NCBI GenBank assembly: GCA_017459895.1
Contig: JAFUCA010000006.1
Span: 124,001-188,000, forward strand
DNA from: Bacillota bacterium
Lineage (GTDB): Bacteria > Bacillota > Clostridia > Peptostreptococcales > Anaerovoracaceae
Direction: 5' to 3'
DNA: 64,000 bases
Both the position numbers and the translations under genes were made by a program. Every line of letters begins with the position of its first letter. Position 1 is the stretch's first letter. The notes under the pieces were generated by a model. It saw nothing but the letters and a program-made list of their open reading frames with translations. It did no database searches and was not told the DNA's origin. Positions 18,969 to 27,862 of the stretch are shown here, one piece after another.

Positions 18969-19165
18969 ATTCCTTAAAAAAGGCTGTTAAAGGACGTTAT
19001 TTAAGGAAAAACCTCTCGATAACCGCGAACGAAGGTCTGTCAAAGGGCCTTCACACCCCGCAATTCCTTAAAACGAAGGGGTTTTCCCCGGGAAATAAGG
19101 AATCGACTGCGGTGGCTGCAGGAAATTCCTTAATTTCATAGCGTGAGAGGGAAAAAATAAGGAAT
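18969..19165. repeat. Array of three ATTCCTTA/TAAGGAAT pairs at exact 33-bp offset
   Basis: Forward arms start at 18969, 19063 and 19125, reverse arms (TAAGGAAT, first with a final A) at 19002, 19096 and 19158, each 33 bp later. It occupies the 335-bp gap between gadB and the next gene. The first 100 bp of that gap holds two copies of GGCGAGTTCCGCCTGGC in GC-rich, partly repetitive DNA. Confidence 0.8.
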
Positions 19166-19194
19166 TCCGGTAATCTGAAATTCTGGAGGAAGCG

Positions 19195-19788
19195 ATGAGG
19201 CGGCGTAAATTTTCAAAAACCGGACTGGCTCTGATCGGCTCCATGCTGGTCTGCCTTTTGATCTGTCTGGCCGTGCTCCTGCCGGGAGGAGGCCTGGGCG
19301 GACAGGAGGCAGAGGACCTGAACGATGCGGACACCCCGGATCTGAAGACGGTCATGAAGGAAGGATCGCCGGTGCTGATCTATGACAAGCGGCCGGAGGC
19401 GCAGGCACTGATCGCTGCCTACGAAAGCGGGACGATCGAGCAGATTCGGATCCAGTGGGAAGACGGCAGCGAGGTGACCGCAGACACGCCATTCGAGATC
19501 AGGGAGATCTACCGCCTTTTCAAGAACATCGTCGTGACCGGGGATGAAGAAGCAAAGAGTCCGGACGGAGAGGAGATCCGCATGGTCTTCAAAGTGCAGG
19601 CCGGAGAACCTTGCGAATACACGCTGCTTGGAGAAAGCGCATTGGCGATAGGCGATGCAAATAAAAGCTCAGGCGACGCAGATCAAAGCGCAGACGATCT
19701 GAACGAAAGCTCGAACGATGCGAACAAAAGCTCGAGCCGCATCTCCAGCGCCGAGCCGCTGATAAAGTATCTGAAAACCTTGAAATAA
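19195..19788 (+). CDS. Membrane-anchored or secreted protein of unknown function
   Basis: 197 residues beginning after a GGAGG site. A single N-terminal hydrophobic helix (about 11-32) acts as signal anchor or signal peptide, followed by an outside domain with no family I recognise. The last 45 residues include an Asn/Ser/Asp-rich run with repeated DANKSS/DLNESS-like units. It is 16 bp upstream of the B3/B4 gene and may be co-transcribed with it. Confidence 0.6.
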   Translation: MRRRKFSKTGLALIGSMLVCLLICLAVLLPGGGLGGQEAEDLNDADTPDLKTVMKEGSPVLIYDKRPEAQALIAAYESGTIEQIRIQWEDGSEVTADTPFEIREIYRLFKNIVVTGDEEAKSPDGEEIRMVFKVQAGEPCEYTLLGESALAIGDANKSSGDADQSADDLNESSNDANKSSSRISSAEPLIKYLKTLK

Positions 19789-19804
19789 CCGCAGGAGGAG
19801 CAGA

Positions 19805-20515
19805 ATGAAGAAATTTATCATGGAACAGCCGTATCTGGACATTTTCCCGGACTCCAAGATCGGGATCCTCGTGTGCAACGGCATCGACAACCACATCAAA
19901 GAAGAGGATAAATACGCCGGCTTCCTGAAGGAGTGCGAACAGCTGGCGCACCAGCACATCGAAAACCCCGAGTTCACGCAGAACCCCATCATCCGGACCT
20001 GGCGGGACGCGTTCTATAAATTTAAGACCAAGAAGGGCGCCCGCTGTTCCATCGAGGCGCTGCTGAAGCGGGTCGCCAAAGGCAATTCCATCGGGACAAT
20101 CAATCCGCTGGTGGACATCTACAACGGGATCTCCCTGAAGTACGGCGTGCCCATCGGCGGCGAGGACATCGACAAGTTCGATGGGGACAACCGTCTGACC
20201 GTTGCCGAGGGCGGTGAGGAGTTCGTGACCTACGGCAGTGACAAGAGCGAGCCGCCTTATCCGGGGGAGGTCGTCTACAAGGACAACGCCGGTGCGATCT
20301 GCCGCTGCTTCAACTGGAGGGAATCCGTACGGACACAGCTCCGCGAGGAAACCACCAATGCCTTCATGATCATCGAGACCGTGGCGGGTGAGAGAGACGA
20401 CGTCATGGATCAGGCCCTCGAGGAGATGAAGGCCATGATCGAGGCGGAGCTGGGCGGAACGGTGACGAAGTTCGTGGCCAGCGCGGCCAATCCGGAAGTG
20501 GTCATCGCAGAATAA
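19805..20515 (+). CDS. B3/B4 tRNA-binding domain protein (COG3382)
   Basis: 236 residues consisting of the B3/B4 domain seen in the beta subunit of phenylalanyl-tRNA synthetase, where it edits mischarged tRNA. NPLVDIYNGISLKYGVPIGGEDID and the later CRCFNWRES region are typical of the free-standing COG3382 family. Free-standing versions are presumed to act on tRNA or aminoacyl groups but remain uncharacterised. GGAGGAG precedes ATG 19805. A copy of the 11-mer word follows its stop codon immediately (20516-20526). Confidence 0.8.
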   Translation: MKKFIMEQPYLDIFPDSKIGILVCNGIDNHIKEEDKYAGFLKECEQLAHQHIENPEFTQNPIIRTWRDAFYKFKTKKGARCSIEALLKRVAKGNSIGTINPLVDIYNGISLKYGVPIGGEDIDKFDGDNRLTVAEGGEEFVTYGSDKSEPPYPGEVVYKDNAGAICRCFNWRESVRTQLREETTNAFMIIETVAGERDDVMDQALEEMKAMIEAELGGTVTKFVASAANPEVVIAE

Positions 20516-20539
20516 GCAAAGGCTGGACGGGCCGGACGT

Positions 20540-20596
20540 TTTCTACACAAACAAAAACTTTCTACAAAAACAAAAACTTTCTACAAAAACAAAACG
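20540..20596 (+). repeat. Three 19-bp direct repeats upstream of the AAA ATPase
   Basis: Units starting at 20540, 20559 and 20578 follow TTTCTACAAAAACAAAAAC (first with CACAAAC). They lie just upstream of a -10-like TACAAT (20605-20610), where a regulator could bind. Confidence 0.75.
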
Positions 20597-20607
20597 CAGT
20601 ATGGTAC

Positions 20608-20638
20608 AATGCTCCTGTCAAACGAGAACAGGAGCATT
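20608..20638 (+). promoter_or_regulatory. Perfect inverted repeat covering the ATPase ribosome-binding site
   Basis: AATGCTCCTGT (20608-20618) and ACAGGAGCATT (20628-20638) are exact reverse complements with a 9-nt loop. The right arm contains the AGGAG site for ATG 20644. The left arm overlaps the likely -10 box, so the element may act as an operator; in a longer transcript it would hide the ribosome-binding site. Confidence 0.7.
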
Positions 20639-20643
20639 GCATT

Positions 20644-21747
20644 ATGGGAGAAATGTTCAACAATCCATTCACGCCGAACTTCGGCCAGGTACCGCAGATC
20701 ATCGCCGGAAGGGATCAGATCATCATGGAACTGGACGAGGTATTTGATGGTGCACTGGGGAGCCCGGCCAGAACGACGATCCTGATCGGTGCCAGAGGCA
20801 GCGGCAAGACAGCCATGCTCTCCTATTTCGCACAGCGATGCAGGCAGAAGGGATGGATCAGCGTCAGCGCATCATGCATTGCGGGGATACAGGAAGATAT
20901 TCTGCAGCAGGCAGCTATGGCGGCAGATCATTTCACGGAGCCGGAGCACAGCCGCAGGCTGACCGGAGTTTCCCTGGGGCAGTTTCTGGGAATCAGCTGG
21001 GAAAACGTATCCGGATTCACGCCGAACTGGCGGACCCGGATGACAGCACTGCTGGATGTGCTGGCGGAGCAGGACATCGGATTATTTCTAACAATAGATG
21101 AGATCGATCCGCATCTGGAAGAAATGATCCAGATCGCATCGGTGTACCAGCTGCTTGTGCGGGAAAACCGCAAGGTCGCACTGCTCATGGCAGGACTTCC
21201 GTCGGAAGTGTCCGGACTTTTGAATGACCGTTCGGTCTCCTTTCTGCGGCGAGCCAGCCAGCATCATCTGGGACGAATTGCGGATCACGAAGTGACGCAG
21301 GCGTTTCGGCACACGATAGAGTCCGCCGGTAAGCAGATCGAAGCAGACGCTCTTGCCGATGCGACGAAGGCGATCGACGGATTCCCCTATATGCTGCAGC
21401 TGGTGGGATTCCGCAGCTGGCAGGGCGCGGGAGAATCCGCGGAGCTGAAGCGGGAACACGTGCGGACCGGCATCGAAATGGCGCAAAAGGATTTCGAAAA
21501 CCGGGTATTACTGGCGACGATGACCAGCCTTTCCAGAGGCGACAAGACCTTCCTGCGTGCAATGCTGCCCGACGCCGGCAGGAGCAGTGTGTCAGACATC
21601 GAGCAAAGGCTGGACAAGAGTTCAGGCTATGTCTCCCGGTATCGGGGCAGGCTGATCGAGAGCGGCGTCATCGAGCAGGACGGGAGAGGATGGGTGCGCT
21701 TCGCCCTGCCCGGACTGCAGTCGTATCTGAAGAAGACGGAGGAATAA
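20644..21747 (+). CDS. AAA ATPase (ORC/archaeal-type P-loop)
   Basis: 367 residues. N-terminal NPFTPNFGQVPQIIAGRDQII precedes Walker A GARGSGKT and Walker B LFLTIDEID, and a winged-helix-like C-terminal region (about 285-365) ends the chain. Proteins of this kind are common in Actinobacteria and Clostridia, usually as single genes with no known role. The window's first gene is a relative. It ends one base before proB, suggesting co-transcription. Its leader has three 19-bp direct repeats and an inverted repeat over the ribosome-binding site, an unusually elaborate control region for a single ATPase. Confidence 0.85.
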   Translation: MGEMFNNPFTPNFGQVPQIIAGRDQIIMELDEVFDGALGSPARTTILIGARGSGKTAMLSYFAQRCRQKGWISVSASCIAGIQEDILQQAAMAADHFTEPEHSRRLTGVSLGQFLGISWENVSGFTPNWRTRMTALLDVLAEQDIGLFLTIDEIDPHLEEMIQIASVYQLLVRENRKVALLMAGLPSEVSGLLNDRSVSFLRRASQHHLGRIADHEVTQAFRHTIESAGKQIEADALADATKAIDGFPYMLQLVGFRSWQGAGESAELKREHVRTGIEMAQKDFENRVLLATMTSLSRGDKTFLRAMLPDAGRSSVSDIEQRLDKSSGYVSRYRGRLIESGVIEQDGRGWVRFALPGLQSYLKKTEE

Positions 21748-21748
21748 A

Positions 21749-22546
21749 ATGGCAATCAGAAAACGGCGGATCGTCGTCAAGGTCGGTACGTCTACATTAA
21801 CAAACGAACTGGGCAACAGCGATCTGAGGAACATGGAAAAGCTGGCCCGCGTCCTGTCGGACGTTCACAATCTGGGCAACGAGGTCATCCTCGTATCCTC
21901 CGGCGCCATCGCCGTCGGTGCGAACAAGATGCACCTGGACCGCAAGCCGGAATCCCTTCGGATGAAGCAGGCGGCGGCCGCAGTCGGCCAGTGCGAGAAC
22001 ATGTTCCTGTACGATAAATTCTTCGGATATTATAATAAAACGGTCGCCCAGATTTTGCTGAACGCGGAAGACATCCGGCAGGAAGAGAAAAAAGAAAATC
22101 TGTCGAACACCTTCGAGGCGCTGCTGGAGCAGGGAATCATCCCCATCGTCAACGAAAACGACTCCGTCAGCTACACGGAGATCGAATCCGACGAGAAGCT
22201 GTTCAGCGACAACGACGTCCTGTCGGCGGTGGTCGCCGTCCTTACGAAGGCGGACCTGCTGGTGATCCTTTCCGACATCGACGGGTTCTACGACAGCGAC
22301 CCCAGATTTTACAAGGACGCGAAGCTGATCGGCAGGATCGAGGAGATCACAGAGGAGACCTATCATCTGGCCGGAGGGGCCGGTTCCCGGCGGGGCACCG
22401 GCGGCATGCGCACCAAGCTTCAGGCGGCGGAACTGGCCACGTCCCAGGGCACAGCCACGCTGGTCACCAACGGCAGCCGGCCGGAGGCACTGTACGATAT
22501 CGTGGACGGCAGGAAGATCGGAACCCTGTTTGTCGCGAAGAAATAA
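21749..22546 (+). CDS. proB: Glutamate 5-kinase without PUA domain
   Basis: 265 residues, corresponding to the amino-acid-kinase domain only (KVGTSTLT, VSSGAIAVGANK, VNENDSV, FSDNDVLSA, SDIDGFYDSDP, GTGGMRTKLQAA); the C-terminal PUA domain of the E. coli enzyme is missing, as in many Clostridia. It phosphorylates glutamate in the first step of proline synthesis. No proA or proC lies nearby. It starts one base after the ATPase stop. The GCCGGC hairpin at 22554-22570, after its stop, has no T-run. Confidence 0.92.
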   Translation: MAIRKRRIVVKVGTSTLTNELGNSDLRNMEKLARVLSDVHNLGNEVILVSSGAIAVGANKMHLDRKPESLRMKQAAAAVGQCENMFLYDKFFGYYNKTVAQILLNAEDIRQEEKKENLSNTFEALLEQGIIPIVNENDSVSYTEIESDEKLFSDNDVLSAVVAVLTKADLLVILSDIDGFYDSDPRFYKDAKLIGRIEEITEETYHLAGGAGSRRGTGGMRTKLQAAELATSQGTATLVTNGSRPEALYDIVDGRKIGTLFVAKK

Positions 22547-22585
22547 AAAGAGGCCGGCGAAGCCGGCAGGAGAAAGGAAGGGAGT

Positions 22586-23161
22586 ATGCTGACATTAGAG
22601 AGAGCGAAAGAACTGAACGATTCGATGGTGACGGAGGAGCATCTGCGGATCCATGCCACCAACGTGATGGCGTCCATGGGCGCTATGGCGGAGCACTTCG
22701 GCGAGGACCGGGAGCACTGGATGGCCGTGGGATACCTCCACGACTACGATTACGAGAAGTATCCGGAGGAGCACCTGGATCATACGGAGGAGCCGCTGCT
22801 GGAGGCGGGTGTGCCGGAGGAAGACGTCCGGGCGATCCTGGCCCACGGCTACGGCATCTGCAATGAAGTCGAGCCCATCACCAACATGGAGAAGAGCCTG
22901 TACGCGGTGGACGAGCTGACGGGCATCATCAGCGCCTGCGCCCGCATGCGGCCCCACGGGATCACGGACCTGACGGTGAAGAGCTTCATGAAGAAATTCA
23001 AGGATAAGAAGTTCGCCGCCAAGTGTAACCGGGACGTCATCAGGGACGGCTGCGAGCGTCTGGGCATGGAAGTCCGGGATGTGGCAGAGATCTGCATCGA
23101 AGGCATGAAGCCCTACGCCGCGGAGATCGGCCTGCTGGGCACAGAGCCGGAGGAACAATAG
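22586..23161 (+). CDS. HD-domain phosphohydrolase-like protein
   Basis: 191 residues. The metal-binding histidine and HD pair are visible (H23 in RIHATN; H52-D53 in YLHDYDYE), followed by LAHGYG and the late aspartate in YAVDELTG. This matches the HDIG-type family of small cytosolic hydrolases whose natural substrates are mostly unknown, commonly nucleotides. It follows proB by 39 bp and is followed by a strong terminator, so ATPase-proB-HD may be one operon. Confidence 0.82.
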   Translation: MLTLERAKELNDSMVTEEHLRIHATNVMASMGAMAEHFGEDREHWMAVGYLHDYDYEKYPEEHLDHTEEPLLEAGVPEEDVRAILAHGYGICNEVEPITNMEKSLYAVDELTGIISACARMRPHGITDLTVKSFMKKFKDKKFAAKCNRDVIRDGCERLGMEVRDVAEICIEGMKPYAAEIGLLGTEPEEQ

Positions 23162-23190
23162 AAACCGGAGAAGGCACAGAACAAAGAAAG

Positions 23191-23229
23191 AAACGGCACG
23201 ACTGCGGAGCTGCAGCGGTGCCGTTTTTT
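23191..23229 (+). terminator. Terminator after the ATPase-proB-HD operon
   Basis: AACGGCAC pairs with GTGCCGTT (inner GCTGCAG-type base pairing also possible) and is followed by TTTTTT. It sits between the HD gene and the convergent zinc-ribbon gene. Confidence 0.85.
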
Positions 23230-23250
23230 CGGTATGACGGGAGAATCGGT

Positions 23251-25128
23251 TTACTTCCAGTCCGGCGTCAGGAGCTTCTTATCGTGCCGCTTTTCCAGCT
23301 GCGAATAGAAATCCTTCTCGGAGATCGTCTCTTCGTTGTGATGATAGACGATCGTTTCGGAATCCGGGTCGCCTGCTTCGGTGGTGAAGCTTTCGGTCTC
23401 CTTCAGCTCGACGCCAGAGGCCGGAAGCGTAAAGAATTCATATGACTGATAGGCAGCGCCGCTGCTGCCGGAATACTCGATCAGACCGTCCGCATAGATC
23501 TGGAGCATGGACCGGTACATGAAGCTGTCGGAGGAGATCACCCGGGCGACTGCACCGCCGCTGCTGGTGTATATGCTGTCGATGGAAGGGGTGTCCATCT
23601 CATTGGAAATGCAGCCCGTGATCAGCTCCCTGATGCCGTCGCCGTTCAGATCCGTCTCAGCATACTGCAGGCGCAGGCCCGTATTGTATTCCAGCATGGT
23701 AGGATCCGAGGCGCCGATCACGAAGCTCTCCGGAACATAACGCAGGTCCCCCAGCCGGCTGATGTCATCCCCGGAGGTATAGTCGCCGCTGGTGATCTTC
23801 TGGAGCACCGACTGATACTCATCGATGACCGCGCTGTAATCGGCAGTGGTGCCATCTCCGGTGCTGCCCGAGCCGTCACCGGTGTCCGCTTCCGTGACCG
23901 TAAGATCCAGAATCATGTCCTGGCAGAAGCGGGCGGAGGAATCCTCCCCGGCGGCTTTGTGCAGAACCGGCTCATCGAAGTTGTCACTGGCATTGGTGAT
24001 CAGCACCTCCTCCATGGAATTCGCCAGCCTTTGCTGCTGCTGATCGAACTCCTTCTGATCGATGGTGTCGGTAACGTGGTAATATTCGTGATCCATGCCG
24101 AGGACTTCGCTTCCGGAGTCGTTGAACTGCAGGTTGCCGTAGTCGCCCCAGTATTCCTCGGAAACCTTCAGATCTCCGTCGACGGTGTATTCGCAGGTGA
24201 CCAGCTGACTGTCCTCATCCGAGATCGTGGCGCAGATGATGAAGCGGTTCTTCTCGGAGGATTTGTAGATGGCGTAGGTCGTGCCGCTGGCTGCAGCCAC
24301 ATCCATGAAGTGGTCCTCCATTTCCGTCGACGAAGAGAGGTTCATCTGGGGGAACCGCACATCCAGAGGGACAGCCTTTCCATTTCGGTAGCTGTAGACG
24401 TACAGCGTGCCGCCGCCGTATTCCGTGAGACTCTCGAAGAAAAACAGTTCCGGCACGTCATCACCGTTGATGTCGCAGAGGGCCGTGGCGCCGGAGGGAT
24501 CGCTGTACTGCGGGTACTCGTAGGATTCGATCAGGCCGCTGTTCTTGGTGAGAAGCTTGCGGTAGGCCGTCTTCCACACCCCGGAGAACTTCTCGTTCGC
24601 CTTCTTGAGAGAGGGATCAAAGGAAGAGGCCTTGCCGGTGACTTCCTTCCCCTTGTGCAGAATGGCGACGGATTCTTCGTAGCGGTTCTGCGTCAGATAA
24701 AGGTCCGACAGCTCCAGGTACGCCGCTTCCTTCTTCGGCTTGTCGGCGATCAGCGCCAGATAGGTTTCCTCGGCCTGATCGTAGTTCTCCTCGTTCACGT
24801 ACTGGCGGGCGGTCTCCAGCTTTTTCGTATAGGCGGGGCCGTTTCCCGTCAGCAGCACGCCGCAGATACAGCCGATGCACACGACGGCCGCCGCAACCAC
24901 CGCAATGATCGCGGTCTTTCGTTTTTTCGCGGCGGGCTGAGGCGGATTTGCAAAGGCTGGGGATTCTTTCGCAAAGGCTGGAGCAGCCTCCTGAAAGGGC
25001 GGCAGTTCTTCCGCCGCGGCCGGAGGTTCCTCCCAAACGGCCGGCGCAGGTCTGTTTACCGGCGCCCCGCACTGCTCGCAAAAGGAATTTCCCTCCCGGA
25101 TGGGAGCTCCGCATTTAAGGCAAAACAT
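23251..25128 (-). CDS. Zinc-ribbon, single-pass membrane protein with TPR-like region
   Basis: 625 residues. An N-terminal zinc ribbon (CLKCGAPIREGNSFCEQCG, residues 3-21) lies in the cytoplasm, followed by a Pro/Ala linker containing two copies of PAFAK/SPAFAN (both encoded by the 11-mer word, 24950 and 24971), a membrane helix (about 72-93) and an outer region with TPR-like helices (about 98-170). The remaining 450 residues are an outside domain with a DINGDDVPELF calcium-loop-like motif, LNGDGIRELITG and an acidic linker. Such zinc-ribbon membrane proteins are frequent in Clostridia and of unknown function. The AGGAGG site supports ATG 25128. Confidence 0.75.
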   Translation of the reverse strand: MFCLKCGAPIREGNSFCEQCGAPVNRPAPAVWEEPPAAAEELPPFQEAAPAFAKESPAFANPPQPAAKKRKTAIIAVVAAAVVCIGCICGVLLTGNGPAYTKKLETARQYVNEENYDQAEETYLALIADKPKKEAAYLELSDLYLTQNRYEESVAILHKGKEVTGKASSFDPSLKKANEKFSGVWKTAYRKLLTKNSGLIESYEYPQYSDPSGATALCDINGDDVPELFFFESLTEYGGGTLYVYSYRNGKAVPLDVRFPQMNLSSSTEMEDHFMDVAAASGTTYAIYKSSEKNRFIICATISDEDSQLVTCEYTVDGDLKVSEEYWGDYGNLQFNDSGSEVLGMDHEYYHVTDTIDQKEFDQQQQRLANSMEEVLITNASDNFDEPVLHKAAGEDSSARFCQDMILDLTVTEADTGDGSGSTGDGTTADYSAVIDEYQSVLQKITSGDYTSGDDISRLGDLRYVPESFVIGASDPTMLEYNTGLRLQYAETDLNGDGIRELITGCISNEMDTPSIDSIYTSSGGAVARVISSDSFMYRSMLQIYADGLIEYSGSSGAAYQSYEFFTLPASGVELKETESFTTEAGDPDSETIVYHHNEETISEKDFYSQLEKRHDKKLLTPDWK

Positions 25129-25195
25129 AGATCAGACCTCCTGGTGCGCAGATTCATCGGATGTGAGTATTATACCATAGAAACGAGGCGGCTGC

Positions 25196-26164
25196 TCACG
25201 AAGAGCGGTCTCCGGCCAGGACCATCAGTGCGATGATGGTGATGATCATGCCGGCCAGGCCGAAAGCGGTGGGGATCTCCCGGTAGATCAGAAGTCCGGC
25301 GACAAATGCTGCGGTCGGTTCCGCCCCGGACTGCAGGATGGCGGTCCGGCCGGCTTCCACATGGCGCATGGCAATGATGTAGGCGATGGAGGGAAGCAGG
25401 GAGGTGCACACCGACTGGACCAGAAGGAAAATCGAGCTGCTGAAAGGACTTCCGGCCAGGTAGGCGGCCAGCGCGTGCCAGTCGATGAAAAACGCCAGGA
25501 TGACGGAGGCGAACAGCGCCGACCAGAAGCTGATCGTGAAGGAATGGTAGCCTTTGGTCGCGATGGCCTTGGACATGATGATATAAATACTGTTGCAGAG
25601 CGCCGCGGCCAGTCCCATGAGAAGTCCGAAGCTGCTCCACTGCAGCCCGCCGCCGAAGATGCCGCTGAGCATGGCGCAGCCGATGAAGGCGACGATCATG
25701 CAGAGGACTTTCCGTCGCGTGATCTTCTCATGAAAGAGCGCCGCGCTGATCAGCAGGACGAAGGCCGGCGCGGTGCACAGCAGGATGGCGGCCAGAGAAA
25801 GGGACAGGCGGATGGCGGCGATGTTGTAGGCGATCATCAGCAGGACGGAGCCGAACACGGCGATGGCGGCTGCGTAGGGCAGATCCGCCGGCTTCATATA
25901 GAGCAGGGAGCGGGGCCGGTCTTCCGGTGCGGAGCTCCGGCGGTTCTTTGGCCCGGGGCCCGGCGGCTTCCTCCGGCGATCCGCGAGCAGGATATAAAGA
26001 AATGTAAGCAGGGCGCACACGGAGGTTCTCGTGAAGACGATCGTTGGATTGTCGAGACCAGCCTTTGCAAGCTCCCGCACGAAAATACCTGCCATCCCCC
26101 AGCAGGTGCCGGCCAGGATCGGCAGGAGGATGTAGTAGCTGTGTCCGTCGTGATGCTCTGCCAT
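25196..26164 (-). CDS. DMT-superfamily (EamA) transporter
   Basis: 322 residues with ten predicted membrane helices arranged as two EamA repeats; a basic Arg/Pro-rich loop of about 30 residues separates the second and third helices. Typical conserved spots are GTCWGMAGIFVRE in the first repeat and GAEPTAAFVAGLLIYREIPT in the second. EamA proteins export amino acids, nucleosides or other small metabolites; no substrate can be read here. AGGAGG lies 11 bases upstream of ATG 26164, a long spacing. It is divergent from the HipB-HipA-like gene. Confidence 0.82.
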   Translation of the reverse strand: MAEHHDGHSYYILLPILAGTCWGMAGIFVRELAKAGLDNPTIVFTRTSVCALLTFLYILLADRRRKPPGPGPKNRRSSAPEDRPRSLLYMKPADLPYAAAIAVFGSVLLMIAYNIAAIRLSLSLAAILLCTAPAFVLLISAALFHEKITRRKVLCMIVAFIGCAMLSGIFGGGLQWSSFGLLMGLAAALCNSIYIIMSKAIATKGYHSFTISFWSALFASVILAFFIDWHALAAYLAGSPFSSSIFLLVQSVCTSLLPSIAYIIAMRHVEAGRTAILQSGAEPTAAFVAGLLIYREIPTAFGLAGMIITIIALMVLAGDRSS

Positions 26165-26246
26165 GGGATTAGGTGCCTCCTTCCGCGATTATGAAGATGA
26201 TACCACATTCCCGGGAGCTCTGTCCACGGCGGCATGGGAAATGGCA

Positions 26247-26304
26247 TTGACACGGGTTATCATATATGATACCATGTCGATACACGAAAGTTATCATATA
26301 TGAG
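26247..26304 (+). promoter_or_regulatory. Promoter with two operators for the HipB-HipA-like gene
   Basis: TTGACA (26247-26252), 17-bp spacer, TACCAT (26270-26275). Operator 1, TTATCATATATGATA (26257-26271), is a near-perfect palindrome filling the spacer; operator 2, TTATCATATATGAG (26291-26304), lies 34 bp downstream. An XRE domain in the adjacent protein is the obvious candidate to bind them, giving autorepression as in hipBA. Confidence 0.75.
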
Positions 26305-26326
26305 AACTATCAGGGGGAGGAATCGT

Positions 26327-27712
26327 ATGGGAGAGAGAGAGGACAGGAGCCTTCGGCAGCAGACAGTGCGGCGGCTGGCGGCGTACCGGATGATGCTCCG
26401 GCGAAGCCAGGAGGATCTGGCGCAGGAGCTGGGAACCAGCAAGTCCAGCATTTCCAGGATCGAGAGCGGCCGGCAGAACGTGAGCGTGGATTACATCGAG
26501 GCCATCGCCCGGGCTCTCGGCCAGGACGTCTCGTTTGTGATGGAGGACCACAAGATCGAATACGGAGACACGTCGCAGTACAGTCTGAAGCTTTATGATG
26601 AGGAACTGCTGCGGTTTGAGATGGTGCGGGATATCGGTCTGCCGATCCGGATCCTGAAGGTTAACGAAGAACGCAGGGAGGTGTTCCCGCTGGACCTGGA
26701 GGTGAGCGAAGAGGGGCTGCGCCGGTGGATGGAGAAACGGACCATCCCCAGGAACAGGGAAGGAGTCGAGGCGATCCTGACCTCTCTCAACCTGCATGTC
26801 ACAGACTTGAAGGGAATCATCGATATCTGCATGGGACTGTCGCTGAACGACAGCTACTGGATCCCGCAGACCACATTTGAAGGAACCTTTCAGGAGTACA
26901 ACTTATATGAGAACCGGTTTGACAGTGCGCTGTCACTGATTTCATACGTCGGGTATGGACACCCGATCGATTCTCTGGGGACGACGCCGGAACTGACCAC
27001 CGGCGGCATGCTTCGCAAAGGCTGGTATTTCTCCAGAAAAAAAGGGATCTGGCTCTACAAGAGCGGTACGGAGGGTTTTGCCAATGCGGGCAACGAGCCC
27101 TACTCTGAGTTTCTGGCGTATCAGGTAGCGCAGCGAATGCAGCTGCATGCGGTACCGTATGAGCTGGAGAACTATCACGGGATGCTGGCTTCGAAGTGCC
27201 GATTATTCACGGATATCGACACTTCCTATATTCCCATCGGCAGGATCGTGCGGACCGGCGGCATTGAGGCCTGTCTGGAGTACTACCGGCAATTGGGAGA
27301 GGATTTCTATCAGGAGCTGGCCAGCATGCTGGTGTTCGATGCCGTGATCGTCAATGAGGATCGGCATTTCGGCAACTTTGGACTGCTGCGGGACAACCGT
27401 ACCGGCAGGATCATATCACCGGCACCGATCTTCGATAACGGAATATCGCTCCTGTGCCATGGAATCAAAAAGGAATTTACGGATGATGCTCTGTTCCGAA
27501 AATATCTTGAGGAACGCTCCAACCCATACGGCTACGGCAACCAGTTCATGGATCTGGCCCGCCGCGTTATGGGACCGAAGCAGAGGGCGCAGCTGCGCCG
27601 GCTCATCGGCTTCGAGTTTACCGAAAGCGACCTGACGAATCTGCCGCAGTGGCGGGTGAAGCGGCTGGAGCGGATGATCCAGGACCGGGTGAAGGAGCTG
27701 CTGGAGGACTAA
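26327..27712 (+). CDS. Single-chain XRE regulator plus HipA-like kinase
   Basis: 461 residues from ATG 26327 (GGGGGAGG 6 bases upstream). Residues about 10-70 are a helix-turn-helix of the XRE/HipB type (SQEDLAQELGTSKSSISRIESG). The C-terminal half has HipA-like kinase landmarks: VFDAVIVNEDRHFGNFG (near residue 343, N-x-D-R-H loop) and SPAPIFDNG (metal-binding D). The region between is less conserved, so the N-lobe is atypical. HipA kinases phosphorylate aminoacyl-tRNA synthetases or other targets and slow growth, with HipB as antitoxin. Here antitoxin and toxin parts appear fused in one gene under a two-operator promoter. It could instead be a fused regulator with no toxic activity. Confidence 0.75.
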   Translation: MGEREDRSLRQQTVRRLAAYRMMLRRSQEDLAQELGTSKSSISRIESGRQNVSVDYIEAIARALGQDVSFVMEDHKIEYGDTSQYSLKLYDEELLRFEMVRDIGLPIRILKVNEERREVFPLDLEVSEEGLRRWMEKRTIPRNREGVEAILTSLNLHVTDLKGIIDICMGLSLNDSYWIPQTTFEGTFQEYNLYENRFDSALSLISYVGYGHPIDSLGTTPELTTGGMLRKGWYFSRKKGIWLYKSGTEGFANAGNEPYSEFLAYQVAQRMQLHAVPYELENYHGMLASKCRLFTDIDTSYIPIGRIVRTGGIEACLEYYRQLGEDFYQELASMLVFDAVIVNEDRHFGNFGLLRDNRTGRIISPAPIFDNGISLLCHGIKKEFTDDALFRKYLEERSNPYGYGNQFMDLARRVMGPKQRAQLRRLIGFEFTESDLTNLPQWRVKRLERMIQDRVKELLED

Positions 27713-27788
27713 GGGAGAAGCTGCGGAAGACCAGGGGAGAGGCGCCAGGCCGGAGCATCAGACCGGACCACGAAAAGTATCCGGGAAA

Positions 27789-27830
27789 ACGGTTTAACCG
27801 TAGATTCGAACGATATAATCATGGTATAAT
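27789..27830 (+). promoter_or_regulatory. Operator and promoter of the transglutaminase-like gene (XRE module copy 1)
   Basis: Palindrome ACGGTTTAACCGT (27789-27801), then -35-like TAGATT (27801-27806), 18-bp spacer and TATAAT (27825-27830). The same palindrome stands at the same distance (36 bp) from the -10 of the small XRE gene at 43761-43802. Confidence 0.75.
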
Positions 27831-27862
27831 CACAGAGCGAAAAGACCGGAAATTCAATTTTA

